A stretch of 64,000 nt of DNA, from assembly GCA_907164885.2 (NCBI GenBank), contig OU015499.1, positions 162,941,129-163,005,128 on the forward strand, given 5' to 3'. The notes beneath the pieces were generated by a model. That model was not told the origin of the DNA. It worked only from the letters and a program-made list of their open reading frames with translations, and searched no databases. Shown here in pieces: positions 36,444 to 48,631 of the stretch (within the stretch, counting starts at the first letter, position 1; every line of letters starts with the position of its first letter). Made by a program: the position numbers and the translations under genes. The DNA comes from Dolomedes plantarius (lineage: Eukaryota; Arthropoda; Arachnida; Araneae; Dolomedidae).

Positions 36444-38900
36444 AGAATTTTTCACACTTCCTGTTTGACTTCAGCCAATAGCCAGCTTTTCATCTGGGAA
36501 CTTTATTACTCCTTCAGTGTTTTATAAAACATTGGACTATGCTTTTAGTTGAGCGCAACAGATATTCAAGGTTGTAAAAATAAAACTGGATTTTCTTTTG
36601 CACAAAATCAATGGAAATGGATACTTTGTTTACTGTGCAATCATCCAACGCTATCCATCAACTCTATCTGTGCAAGTCTTAGAGCCACACACAAAAATTA
36701 GACTGACTGTAAGTTAAAATATAAAAGACTGATTGAACTTACATATAAATAAAAAATCACAATACATTTTAGATTTAAAGCTGAAGATGATGCCTGTTTT
36801 ATAGGATATTGTGCAATTGTGTTTGTGTTCAGATTCTCAACAAACACATCTACCTAAGTTTTCTAAAACAATTTCGGCACCAAGGAAATCTTATCTTTCA
36901 TTGGGTAATAGATATATGTGTGAGTTTAATCAGGTTATCTTGTATTTTATATCCCTACAGTTTGTGTCAAACGAGAAAACCTGCTTTGATTTCTTAACTA
37001 CTTGCCTATGGCAATCATGCATTTTTTATGTTTTATCAGTGTTCTAAAGCAAGTAGTTAACTTGATTAGTGAGTGTACAATGAAGCAAGTATCCCTTTTC
37101 ATTATGAGCTGTCATAAATCTGTCTGGTGGATTTCTTGTAATTAGTGACTTTTGTTGTCATGTTTCTAAGTTAAGGACTCTCTTAGCTTTTTCCGTCATC
37201 ATCGATGATTTATTCCTCATGGATGATTATGAAAAAGTAGCTAATTTCTGAGCATATTGCAATAAAATGATACTGTGTGTTTTTCTGGTTATATTTTTAC
37301 TAGTATTCAGGATTTCTTAGTTAAATATACTTTTTAAAAAGCAAAAGGTTTTTACAGTAATTTTATTTGTGAGATTTAGTTTGTCGTTCTTTGAAAGTAT
37401 AGCTGGTCATGATCGAATTAACTTTAGCAAAAATAATTTATCGAAATATTCGGTGATTTAGTGCCAATGAGTGTATTATATTACGATAACATGATTTTAC
37501 CATTTTCATAAATAGAAAAAAAAAACCTGTCAATTTTAATCTCTCCCGACAAATCCTGCGACTGCACTTATTGTTGCATTCACTTATGTTCGAATGTATA
37601 TGGAAAAAAAGAGTGATAAAATTTTGATGTGTGTTCTGATTTTATTTGTGAATGTACTATGTTGTTTGGTACTGGAACTTATGTATATTTTCTTTTATAT
37701 CTGAATTCATAAAAGCTTTGACTGTGTTCAGTTTGAAACGAAAGCTAACTTTTCGATATATATTTTTGCTTAGGGCAGCTTATATTTGCGGATGGCTGCG
37801 GGAAAAAAAATTCTTTTAGATTTTATTATTTAACTATTACGGCAAAATTGCTACATCATTTCTGTAGACTGTAGGTACTTGTAGTCATTTTAGAATCATG
37901 CATCTTTTGTTTTGGATTATTTTGAAATTAAAACTGGTTCCATGTTAACAATTTATCGGGTCTGTATTTTTTTTTTCAAAGTCATATTTCGATGGCCATA
38001 AATTTCTGTAAACAAAACCTGTTACATATGATATGTATAGTTATATATATGTAATGTTTTTCCAAGCATTATCTCTAATTTTTTGTGTATTTCACTGAGC
38101 TTAACTTGAAAGTTATAGATTAATGAAAAGGCTTATTTTATTGTAAGGTATACATGTTCTAATAGAGCCAAATTCTTTTTCATGCCATATTATTTTTTTT
38201 TTTTATTGTTGTTTAATTTGAATTGTTTTTTCCACATGGAAGAAAAGAGAAGTCATATTATAATTAAATTTCCAGGTTATGTCAATTTGTATTATTTTTA
38301 TTAAAATATTTATTTTTGGAGTAAGTCATTAATGCTGTGCATAAAATCAGAGCAATCAAAATTTTTTAATCTGTTTTTTTAAGTAAATTGCTGCAAATAA
38401 ATTCAATGCAGTTCCAATTCAATATTTTTTTTATTCCTGTTTAGATGTATATGTGGTTTTTTTCCTTTTATTCCCCTGATATATGTATAGCATTTCTACG
38501 AGAGGAATTCATTTTAATGATATATCTAGCACTGGTTTTTATTTTTTAATTCCCGAATTATTCTTTCTAACGTAATTTATCTCCTTTGCAATGTAAAAAA
38601 AACTATCTTCTTGTAATTGCTTAGATATACATATTTTTTTTTAGTTTCTTTTGTATCTTGAAAAGTCTGTGCAAAATGATTGTTATTTTTTTTCTTCCAC
38701 TTGGAATGAAATCCAAATCAAAATGAAAACGCGAGAGGTCATTTCCTTCCAGTTAAGTTACGAATTGTTATATCCCAAGTTTGTTTATGCTATAATATTT
38801 AACACGCAACCTACTGCTTTAACTATGGTTGTTTTTATTCTTGTTGATCTCTTTTAAAGAATTGTACTTTAACAATAAAGAAGTCTCTGTTTTATGTGTT
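36444..38900 (+). other. Paxillin 3'UTR with several poly(A) signals
   Basis: This AT-rich region follows the stop codon and has no ORF of note. AATAAA hexamers occur near 36747, at 37261-37266, 38396-38401 and 38873-38878. The last is followed by a T/GT-rich stretch (TCTCTGTTTTATGTGTTGGT), the usual downstream element. It is therefore the best candidate for the distal end, giving a UTR of about 2.45 kb. Alternative polyadenylation is plausible but not shown. Confidence 0.6.
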
Positions 38901-39074
38901 GGTCTTGATTCATTCGTCACTTTGTGGTTTCATCTGGGTTGGGGAGGAGGGGGTGGAGTTTCCCTACTGTAAATGTTTGAAGCTTGGTCATATAAATACT
39001 AGTATAAGTACCCAAGGTTTCATATCGACCAGATCCATTGTACTTGCGATCTATTAAGGCTGCTGTGTACTCAC

Positions 39075-39484
39075 CATAGGCGTAGCTTGCTTCTAACTTT
39101 TGGGGGGGCACAAATTGAATTCAGTTAGGGCCCTCCTCTGTGCATTGACTGCCTGGCGGTCCTTAAAAGCAGAATTTTTTTTTTTTAAATTGAATAACAA
39201 TAGAATTAATGTTTGAGTAGTATTCAAAAGTTATACAATGAGAAAAATAAATATGATATCAATAAAATGAGAGAAAAAAATTAAGCATCGAATTTTCATT
39301 ATGGATCATATTGTTAAAAACTATATTAAGGCTAAACACATAATCGGAATCTTCAGTTTCACAGTTTGAAAAAGAAGGAAAAAACCAATTTTCATAAAAG
39401 TTTTCTACAATTTACCGGTTTTAATTGAACTTCCATTAACGTTTAATTCATTTCAAGTTAAGTTGGGGGGGGGGGCAGCCTATG
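39075..39484. repeat. Possible mobile element with short CATAGGC ends
   Basis: CATAGGCGTAGCTTGC with a following G-run at the left, and a G-run then GCAGCCTATG at the right, form short inverted ends. Poly-G occurs next to both ends. No duplication was identified. The interior is AT-rich. Confidence 0.4.
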
Positions 39485-39613
39485 ATTAGGTGTGTTTAAT
39501 TACAAAACATTTATTAAAAACAATTATATGTACAATACAGAACAATTATGTAGAAATATTTCGCGTATCACAGGTAACATAGAAATGAATTGTCGTCGTA
39601 AGCATAGTAACAT

Positions 39614-39700
39614 AGTGTAGTCCAGGGGTGGGCAGACTTTTCCAGGGTACGGGCTACTTCTAATCTTTTCAAGGTGTTGCGGTCCACCCAGTCATGTAGG
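39614..39700. repeat. hAT-like terminal fragment
   Basis: CAGGGGTGGGCAGACTTTTC followed by GGTCCACC recalls hAT (Charlie-type) ends. The matching other end was not found. Confidence 0.4.
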
Positions 39701-40052
39701 TGTGGTGAGCTAAAAAAAAAGGGTCTACAATATTTATTATAACTTGATAATAAATACGGAATAAGTTCTTACCTACATAACTACAAGAAAAAAAATTTAC
39801 TCTTTTAAAACCACGTTTAAAACAAATCGTGTAGGTGTTCCATAAATATGTTTCTTTTAGTATGTTCATCTTAGATGTTAGTAAAGGCGGCAGCCAATTT
39901 GTCTGAGGTTTTGCAAAAATATTGCTAAGGAATTGTTCCCCCTTTTGTATTTGTCCTTTACAGAATTCAGACTTACATTTATTGAGTGTGAAAATTATGC
40001 TACATGGTAAATTTTTTTATTATGGTACTTTTTCATTAAAAAAAAAAAAAAA

Positions 40053-40178
40053 ACATCGAGACAACGTAAAACATCGAGCACAAACATCGATGTTAAAAAA
40101 AACATCGGCTTCAATAAATCGATGTTTTTATCAAAATATCGATGTTTTGAAAACATCGACATCGATGTCGCAGCCCTA
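40053..40178 (-). repeat. CATCGATG-rich transposon end
   Basis: Within about 120 bases there are at least nine ACATCGA / TCGATGT motifs on both strands, several forming the palindrome ACATCGATGT. The right edge reads on the minus strand as TAGGGCTGCGACATCGATGT, a string resembling hAT termini. Dense subterminal repeats like this are typical transposase-binding arrays. The other end was not located. Confidence 0.55.
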
Positions 40179-40497
40179 TTCCCCCTTCCGACGAGCTTAA
40201 CGCCAAAGGAAACTGAATCGCAAACATAAAAGCCTACGAAAACTTAATATTGAACGAGACTTTTCAGCTCGCGTTTGTTCGACTTGTTGTAAAACAGCCT
40301 GGATGCTTCGACTCTCCTTGCCACACAAAATATGTAAAACATTTTTAAGAAGAAAGAGGATTTTTTTTCGTACTCTCAACACCAGAAAGCGGGAGAAATG
40401 CGAGAATTTTTAGAAAGGGAGTAAAATATTGAGGAATAACAATTTTTCGGTCCCATTTTTAGAAAATTGTTGCAATTTGCAGTCAATTTAAAACGAT

Positions 40498-40652
40498 GAA
40501 ATCATTTTTTAAAATTATTATTATTAATAATTTTTAAAAATAATAATTAAATAATAATAATAATAATATATTAATATTATATTTATATTATATTATAATT
40601 TAATATTAATAATATATTTAATAATATATTTAATAATAATAATTAATACTAT
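40498..40652. repeat. AT/AAT low-complexity tract
   Basis: Irregular (ATT)n, (AAT)n and ATATTA runs, strongly self-complementary. It separates the CATCGATG block from the possible minus-strand gene. Confidence 0.9.
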
Positions 40653-40766
40653 TCTCCTGACCTCGCTGACCACTTCTTGGAATCTTTTAGGAGCATTACC
40701 CGAGATATAAAGAATAAAAGCAAAAACTTTTTTTGCTTGTAAAATAAGAATGTTGGGAAAAAAAAA

Positions 40767-40896
40767 TCAGTGATATTGTGTACCAGATACACTGTACCTG
40801 ATACCAAAACACTGAATGAATGAGTACTTCCAGTTCATATTTTTGTTGGCCTCTTGGATCATCTCTTGCTCTTTTTCTCTCAGAAACTGCCCGAAT
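40767..40896 (-). CDS. Candidate exon 2 of an unrecognised small protein
   Basis: On the minus strand, TTTCTCTCTCTTCAG precedes 40896. The exon starts with one base that completes a Thr codon from the exon at 42071-42156, then reads FGQFLREKEQEMIQEANKNM, NWK. This charged, helix-like segment is unlike the translated AT-rich surroundings. The frame stays open to TGA at 40769-40767, adding an unconvincing tail. Alternatively it splices at AG/GTACAG after 40798. I do not recognise the family. Confidence 0.45.
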
Positions 40897-41102
40897 CTGA
40901 AGAGAGAGAAAAGGAAGAGCGTCAGAGAACACGATTCTCTAAAGCCCAACCTTTTCCCTACATTGACTCCTTTTAAAAGAATGATTTTCTTCATCGACCC
41001 CCTCATATCTTTCTTTATAATATAACCACACAACATAATTATAATACTGAGAATTGCACATAAAACACTCAAAGATAACAATTTGACTAAAAATATGAAC
41101 AA

Positions 41103-41525
41103 ATAATTACAAGATAAAAAGAACTTTTTATATTGTACCATATTTTTAAATTTTCATTTCAATCATATAAATTTGACAATTCTATGTATTAATAAATACC
41201 TTTTAAAAAATTTTTGGACGAATTATCCCATCTACTTGAAAGAAAATGAAGTTAATTGGAAGTTAACTCGCGTTCAACTTTTCGTTCTCGTCCCGGCCGA
41301 CAGATGGCTGCACCAGTCTACGAAACAAAATGAACTGAAAATGAATTCAATGCTGCTTAAAGATGGCTAAAAGTATTAAAATAATGCATTGCCATCGTGT
41401 TCTGAGCTATTCTAAAAGTCTCAAATGTCTAGCGAGTCGGGAAGTGAGTTAAAAATCGATTGCAAGATTTGGACTGGACAAACGCACACGCAAACAAAAA
41501 AGCCAGTTACTAAACACATGGTAAT
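41103..41525 (+). repeat. Dispersed repeat family B, copy 2 of 5
   Basis: It begins AATTACAAGATAAAAAGAAC and contains CAGATGGCTGCACCAGTC and TTGGACTGGACAAAC. It sits in the intron between the two candidate minus-strand exons. Confidence 0.9.
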
Positions 41526-41529
41526 AAAA

Positions 41530-41915
41530 ATGTAACTCTCCAGCATACAGAACCTAGGTTTCGCCCTTGCTGAGGTGCGATCCTCATCAACCGATATTTT
41601 TGATCGGCCATGCCTTCCCATTTCCCATGCACCAGACAGGGCCTGACTGGTCTGTCTGGTGTATCAGAACTTCTATACGTAGCCACTAAGGCCTTCCCGT
41701 ATACAATCCCTGCAGGTGAATAGCCATCTAGACCGAGCTACCTCAGGGGCGATATCTGGTGGGCTCGCGCCTTCTCCCATCCTCTCCGACCTCATGGGAG
41801 GACTTTCCGGTCTATAGACTTTAGTGCTCCTATCCGGCCTACACGTTGAGGTATTAAATGGCGTCGTCGGGATTCAAACCGACCACCCCCCTCGTAAATT
41901 GACTCATTTAAAGGC
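41530..41915 (-). repeat. Probable SINE or retroposon fragment
   Basis: This G+C-richer block carries, on the minus strand, GGTCGGTTTGAATCCCGACG (about 41885-41866), which resembles a pol III B box. No clear A box is present in the expected position. The other end has CATACAGAACCTAGGTTTCG and a GGCCTGACTGGTCTGTCTGG repeat-like string. It is likely a dispersed element; class uncertain. Confidence 0.4.
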
Positions 41916-42070
41916 TGATATTAAAATATAAAGCACAACTTCCTCTCTTTTGATTGCTTAAATGTCGCAGCTCGAACACGGCGTCCTGTTGACGTTTCAT
42001 CTCCGTCACTTTTGTTCGGTTTCCACGAGGTATGTATGTCCTTTCTTTTCGACAGCATGAGAAAACTCAC

Positions 42071-42156
42071 GTTTTGGGAAGTTCGTCAACATTATTTTGT
42101 ACCTGTCTCTGCGCTGATCCATAGTCTCGAGCAACCCGTTTTCTAGCCATTAAAAT
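42071..42156 (-). CDS. Candidate exon 1 of an unrecognised small protein
   Basis: On the minus strand, AATTTTTTCAG precedes 42156 and the donor is AAAAC/GTGAGT (intron starts 42070). An ATG at 42150-42148 opens MARKRVARDYGSAQRQVQNN, VDELPK and two bases of the next codon (phase 2). The exon at 40896 supplies the missing base, giving LPKTFGQFLREKE. Consensus donor, good acceptor, matching phase and non-AT-biased amino acids support a real gene. A 5'UTR exon would lie further right. The protein is not recognised. Confidence 0.5.
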
Positions 42157-42945
42157 CTGAAAAAATTGGGAAGGAAATTGTTAGTACGTAATACTTACAG
42201 GCATTTCAAGGCGCAGCAGTCGAAACTCATTTCTCAGTTTTTTTTTTTGTTTTTTTCCCTTCTTCTTCTTTAAAGTTTTCAAAATAAGTCAGTCACAAAG
42301 TTTTATAATTAGCAAAACAGCTTTCTATATAACTGTAAGATAATTAATATATATAAATGTAGATGGCAGCACCTGTGAACGAAAGCAAATAAAAGTGTAT
42401 CAGCCCGTAACTTCAGTTTGAAGTAAGCTAGCCTGCAGTAAAGATGTAAAGTTTGATCAATAGTTACCTGAATTCATTCATATAAATAATAAAGCTTATG
42501 AATATTAAGTCATCGAGAGTATCTTAAAATAACAACCTTCCCGTTTGAAGTTTCATCAGAGAAAGGGCAAAAATATAGAACGCCGGTTCACATCCTCTGT
42601 TACGGCAAAACAATCTTAACGAGTTAAATTTTTTTCCATTGGTTGGACTTATTTGTTTCTCTAATTATCTCAAGAATGGAAAATATATTCAATTGTTTTC
42701 ATTTCTAAAACTATGAACAAAAATTGGAATACAATCGTACGAACAGTGGAGAATGATGCCTTTGAGGGGTCCGAGGTGGACATGAATTGGGGGTCCCCAT
42801 CTGATGTTTTTAAATATTAATTCACTTAGATAAATACAAAAAAGACATTTGAATTTTTTTATTAACTTTTTATAGTATTCGAGTTGAGTCGCTTGAGGTG
42901 CGAGCCGGAACGCACGGTTAGCTCCACGTATTATGACCACTAAGA

Positions 42946-43552
42946 CAGGGATGTCCAACCTTTTAGCTTCCTTGGGCCACATAGACAGAAGACGAATTAC
43001 TTTGGGCCACAGAAAAATATACCTAACATTAAAAATAGTTTATGAGTAAAAAAAAAGTATAATATATAGTTAACGTATTTATTTCATTATAAATTTTATT
43101 TATAATTATAAAGATAATTAAAGGAGTCAGAAAATTAATGTGATATTTGGGATTGAATTTGGGAAACTAATGCATCAATATCTGGATCAATTGAAGTGGT
43201 TGCGATTCTCAGGGCGTTCTCAATATGTTAATCTGATATTTTGATTCTAATTTGACTCATAGTGTGCTTCACTGTTGAGCATTTTATTTTTAATATCATC
43301 ACAAATATGGTATGTTAAATGTGGAAAAAACTTAACATTTCTTTTTTGTGATGAAATTAATACGCAGAAATTGCATACGGAATTGTGTTATAGAATTAAA
43401 GATATTTCAAATGATGTATTGTCGATTTGTTGAATGAACAAAGCGGGATCTGTAATGTCCGTCTGTCATCATTGCCGAGGCTGGATATATTTTTCGTTTC
43501 GAGCTCTCTTTCTGGGCCGCACTAAAACTTGCGTTTGGCCTGGACACCCCTG
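42946..43552. mobile_element. Complete non-autonomous hAT-like element, 607 bp
   Basis: CAGGGATGTCCAACCTTTTA at the left and GGCCTGGACACCCCTG at the right are inverted ends. They are flanked by the perfect 8-bp duplication CACTAAGA (42938-42945, 43553-43560). GGGCCACA and GGGCCGCA motifs lie near the ends. The interior is AT-rich with no transposase. Confidence 0.93.
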
Positions 43553-43560
43553 CACTAAGA

Positions 43561-45720
43561 TATACAAAGATAAAATGGAGCGTATTCTAGCGTGGTTCAC
43601 AATCAAAAAATAATAGCACTTTGTCAAAAAGATTCCCATGGAAGTCAACAGATGGCAGCAGGGGCATAAATGAAATTGCTGATTTTGTTTACATTGTCTC
43701 TATAAACGCCACGATTATTTCACAAATCTAGGCTCCCAGGTGATGCTAGAAAAAATAAACAGCTACTCAAGGAAGTTTAATTTACAGGTATTTTTTTTCT
43801 GTATTGTATGAGAGAACTGTTTGTTGTTTACATGTTGAAAATGATGTATATGATATCTACGTTTTACGCTATTTTTTTGTGAGTGAAGCCAATACAATAC
43901 GTATAACTATTAAACGGTTAAAAACTGCATGTCCATGCATGGTATGTTGTTTTCAGTAAAAAGTAGGTTAATATTTTCTTGTTGATGTTGGCGTGCTATT
44001 AAAATATACGCTCCACGATTTCAAGAAATTACCAACAGTTGCGCTTCTGATAATTTTATTTACAATATTTATACTACATTTATAAATATATCATCATACA
44101 AGTCAGACATAACGTGTTAAGCCACTTTCCCGGTTGATATACAACGGTTTGATGAGTTATACAACGGTTTTTGAACTGTTAATAAATGCAGTAAAAGACA
44201 AAATATACGGGGAAGAGTTCCATATCCTGGGCGAAAAGTTGTCAAATTCCTCCAAGTGGAGTTCTAATGAGAAATTTAATAAAATACCATTTCGCACTGT
44301 TTTAAAACTTTTAGCCTGAAAATCAACACTTTGTATGAAAATTCAACAATAAGTAGCTATTAAACAACCTTAGAATATGTTAATTAAAAAAAATATTGGG
44401 TTAATCGGAAGAAGTTGGAGCTGAAGTTATTTTTGTACATTAAAATTTTTAAATTTACAATTAAATTGATATTTATTATTAATTTCATGCGAAACTTTTA
44501 GATAGAACAAATTAAACAATTAAAATTACCACATAAATGATGAACTGGCACCAAATTTGGTGATTTTTTAAAGCTTCACACCATGAGCTGTTATCTGCTG
44601 TTGCTTTCTTGTATCATTCTTTTATTAGAGAATATTTTATTTATGATTACATTTGAAATAATTTTTTATGTTATTTGTTTCTGTATTCATTCAGTGTTAA
44701 AATTTTTCAGGATAAAATTTAATGAATAACATTCATGCTCATGCTTCATTGAAACAAATATAACAGCAATAGCATTAAATTCAATACTCCTTTCATAGTT
44801 TTAGCTTTATCATTCATTATAATATGCTTGTCTAAAGTTTGAAATCAATGTATTTCAAAGAGGGTGATTTAAAAGAAATACTTGATATCTAAAACTGAAA
44901 TTCTTATTAAAGCAAAGATTAATTATTTAACACTTCATAACTGTACACAGTTAGTATTATATTATATATATAAATATGCTTAATTTTCTCTGCACCATAT
45001 ATTCTAAAGATTTTTTTTTTTTTTTTTTTTGTTAGAACCATTTCAAGATTTCCAAATTCTTTATTAACAGATATATGACAGCCTTGATATGATATTTAAA
45101 AAAAAATTACTGTAAAAATTGTACTTGTATCAGTTTAGAACTAAATTTAAATTATCTGCTCTCTACCTGCATGTTCTTTATACTCAATAGATTATTTTAT
45201 ACTGGCAAAATTTATAACTGCTTTCTTGCTGTTCATGTCTTCGGTAAATTTTTAATATATAAAGTTTCTGTCCGTAAGATCAGTATTAGTGAAATTGATG
45301 TTTTGGGATTTATGTATCCCCTCCTCCTAGGGGAAAAATATTTATTGACTATAAAATAACTGCAGTATAAGTGTCAAAAATACAGTTTTAAAAATTCTGG
45401 TTCTCTTTATTTTTCTCAGTGCTAGAAATGTGTTGTATAATTATGCTGTGAGGAAATATGCGTCACATGAATTATAATTCTAGATGAAATAAGTTAAAAC
45501 AGGCATTAGAGGATTATATTAAACCATTTATGTAAAAGATAAATTTGTACAAAATATGAAAATGTAGACTGGTAAGTTTTCATTTTGCCTAAGGAAAGTA
45601 TGCATAAACATTTTGTACAAGTTCTTTTACGAAAATGTTTTGAATAAATTTTCTAAATAGAAGTCAATGATTTACCAGAGGATTTTTCTTCCCTGTGTTC
45701 AGTTCAGCATTTACGTATAT
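43561..45720. other. AT-rich intergenic tract, no supported gene
   Basis: There is a short + ORF at 44134-44319 (FHILGEKLSNSSKW region) without start context, motifs or splice support, next to a direct repeat TATACAACGGTTT. Poly-T occurs near 45010-45030. Nothing else is recognised. Confidence 0.45.
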
Positions 45721-45734
45721 GGTACACAAGCTAT

Positions 45735-45866
45735 AGCTTAGGGCCCCCAAGAAAGTGGGGCCCCCAAAAAAAAATTATAAAGGGCCCCATATATGATTTG
45801 AGATATGGGCCCCATATTTCAAATAGCTTAGGGCCTTATCAAGTCTAAATTGGGCCCTGCCTCTGT
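45735..45866. repeat. GGGCCC-rich transposon remnant
   Basis: TAGCTTAGGGCCCCCAAG and the later ATAGCTTAGGGCCTTATC are related. Five further GGGCCC-containing strings occur within 130 bases. It resembles hAT subterminal regions; ends are not clear. Confidence 0.4.
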
Positions 45867-46325
45867 CATTTTGATAGCTTTGCATTACATTTTGAAATTT
45901 GTTACTTACTATCTGTCTTGCTGACAGTTAGTTACATATAACTTTGTTTTAAACATAATTTATAGAACATAAATAGAAACATAATTTATAGAAATCTGAT
46001 AAATAAGATATTTGAAGATTTTATGTGAATTCTGCATTTTAATATTTAAAAATTTGGAAATTTCTACTTTAACTAAATATATTATTGTAATAAGATATAA
46101 CAGTTAATTACTTTGCACTGGAAAATTTGACATTCAAGTTCTTGTTATTCTTACATTTGATCAGGGTTGGCCTTTTTCAATGTTGGGTCCAGTTGCAGAT
46201 TTTTTTCTTTTTTCAGAGGTTGGGGGGGGGGGGCTGCTTCAAAGTCTAATATATATTAAATGATCAAAATTTAGGAAGGTGGTCATATTTTCTTTTTTAA
46301 TACACATTTATAAGAAAGAAAAGCT

Positions 46326-46745
46326 AATAATTACAAGATAAAAAGAACTTTTTATATACCATGTTTTTAAATTTCCTGTTGAATCATATAAACTTGACAA
46401 TCCTATGTATTAATAAATACTTCAAAAATTTGTTTGATGAATTATCCCATCGCTTGAAAGAAAATAAAGTTAATTGGAAGTTAACTTGCGTTTGACTTTT
46501 CGTTCCCGTCCCGGCCGATAGATGGCTGCACCAGTCTACAAAACAAAATGAAGTAAAACTGAATTCAATGCTGCTTAAAGATGGCTAAAAGTATCGAAAG
46601 AATGCATTGCCATCGTGTTCTGAGCTATTCTAAAAGTTTCAAATGTCTAGCTAGTCGGGAAGTTAGTTAAAAATTGATCGCAAGATTTGGACTGGACAAA
46701 CAGACACACAAACAATAAAGAAAGTTAATAAAAACATGGTAAAAA
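46326..46745 (+). repeat. Dispersed repeat family B, copy 3 of 5
   Basis: It begins AATTACAAGATAAAAAGAAC and contains GATAGATGGCTGCACCAGTC and TTGGACTGGACAAAC. It forms an inverted pair with copy 4, with a hAT transposase remnant between them. Confidence 0.92.
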
Positions 46746-46789
46746 GTAGCTAGACTACATACATTTTATTCACAGAACAAAATTATTTA

Positions 46790-47460
46790 CAGTCAAATTT
46801 TCCTAGATTTTTTATCAGCAAGATCATTTATAAATTTATGAAATATTAATTTCCTTGTTTCTACATGCTCTGTAGACAATATTGCAAGACAGTTGAGTCT
46901 CTCCGATATTATTAACCCCAGGTATGTTTTGATTAATTTTTATCTAGAAAAGCTTCTTTTTCCCAATGCTACAGTTCCATAAATTGTTGAAAATATCCTT
47001 ACGGATATAAATGCATTTGAAGAGCCAGTAGCTGTGATTTGTAGCAATTGTAGAATTTTTATAGGGTTTCCATTTCTTCGACCAGCATATAGCCATCTAC
47101 GTCTACATCTTTTATAGACTTTATTTGGTCGTAATTCTAAATCATTTTTACAGCTATCAAGGCAATTTCTAGTATTGGTGCATGTTTTCGATGTTCATTC
47201 TGTGGAATCATATGGAATTTACTTGTCTAGCCTGCTTAGCTTTGTGCAGTATTTGTTAAAAACAATGCACCTCAAACATTTCTTTCCACTTACATATTGG
47301 TTCATCCGCATACTCATAATTAAATATCCTTTTTAATTTTCCGTAAAGGTGTTTCCATAAATTCTGGAGTGACTTCTAGATAAGTCTTTGTGGCTCTGAC
47401 TAAAACTTGTTTGAAGTCAGAGTGGTTTTATTTTGCCAGGAATTCTGGAAGGTTTCTAAA
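46790..47460 (-). pseudogene. hAT transposase remnant (dimerisation domain)
   Basis: On the minus strand about 46990-46800 reads YGTVALGKRSFSR, stop, KLIKTYLGLIISERLNCLAI and LSTEHVETRK. This matches the hAT C-terminal dimerisation pattern (ASxERSFSxLKLIKTYLRSTxxxxRLxxLAxLSIE). The preceding minus-strand part up to about 47460 holds further broken coding sequence. At least one in-frame stop is in the core motif, so the element is dead. Confidence 0.8.
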
Positions 47461-47496
47461 TGATCTCAGTAATTCCTTTGAGACATATTTTAAATG

Positions 47497-47904
47497 TTTA
47501 CCATGTTTTATTAACTCGCTTTCTTGTTTGTGTGTGTGTTTGTCCAGTACAAATCTTGCAATCGATTTTTAACTAACTTCCCTACTAGCTACGCATTTGA
47601 AACTTTTAGAATAGCTCGGAACACGATGGCAATGCATTATTTTAATACTTTTAGCCATCTTTAAGCAGCGTTGAATTCATTTTCAGTTAATTTAATTTTG
47701 CAGACTGGTGCAGCCATCTATCGGACCGGGACGGTAACGAAAAGGGAAACGCGAGTTAACTTCCAATTACCTTCATTTTCCTTCAAGCTTATGGGATAAT
47801 TCACAAAAAAAATTATTTATTAATACATAAAATTGCCAAGTTTATATGATTCAACAGAAAATTTAAAAACATGGTATATAAAAGTTCTTTTTGTCTTGTA
47901 ATTA
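47497..47904 (-). repeat. Dispersed repeat family B, copy 4 of 5
   Basis: Inverted relative to copies 1-3: CATGTTTTATTAACTCGCTT at the left, GACTGGTGCAGCCATCTATC in the middle, AAGTTCTTTTTGTCTTGTAA at the right. Confidence 0.92.
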
Positions 47905-48300
47905 TAACATCTTAGTTTAAAGATATCTATTTCCTAGCACACACACACTTTTATAGGAGGCGGTGAAAGGCAAAGTAGTGTAAGTCAGTAAGTCAAGTGG
48001 TGTAAGTCAAAAGCGTTTTACGGCAAAAACTACAAAACATTCCACTATAAATTGAACAAATTCTAATTCATAAACATATCATTATAATTTTGCAAATAAT
48101 AATTATTTGCCATTCCACCATAAATTGAACACGGAGACTACATTTTTACGCTCAAATAAAAAATGTTGAAAATGTGACTTACACCACTTTGCCTTTCAAC
48201 CCCTCATATATTGCTGTTCATTTGACGTGAAAAATAAGGAAAAAGCGTGACGGTACAGTGTTAATATATCTCATTCAAATTCCTTTCTCCTCTCTTTGCA

Positions 48301-48559
48301 GGTTCTTGTTTGGTGCGAAACTACAATGTTTGTGGTGTCCGAAAATTCAGAAAGTCGACGTATTTCTGACAGTTGCAGTTTTCTAACCATCGAGTAAAGG
48401 GACGTCGGCATGCCAGAAGAGCAAATGTCGTGTGTTTGGAGAATAAAGACTTTCCGATGAATGCCATTCCTGCGAGCGGAACGCTGCTGAAGCCGAAAAT
48501 GAATGCACTCCACGTGAGACGTTAGAATAAGTCTAAGTGTAAAAAGTTCCTGTGCACAG
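48301..48559 (+). other. Upstream segment of zinc-finger gene 1, shared with gene 2
   Basis: This segment follows CTCCTCTCTTTGCAG and ends at GTGCACAG before the finger exon. It is clearly homologous to 63745-63487 on the minus strand. Shared strings include ACGTCGGCATGCCAGAA and GCCATTCCTGC. Gene 1 lacks a continuous frame here while gene 2 is open for about 80 codons. It may be untranslated leader or an exon that decayed in gene 1. Confidence 0.55.
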
Positions 48560-48631
48560 ATTCCCACTCGCACCGAAATCTTCAGATGTAATTTATGGGA
48601 TGCAACATTTTCACAGTTGGCCGCCATCAAT

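Noticed and set aside
44134..44319. 61-codon + strand ORF ending FRTVLKLLA
   Set aside because: Isolated, with no acceptor or promoter evidence and no recognised homology; kept only as part of an unassigned tract.
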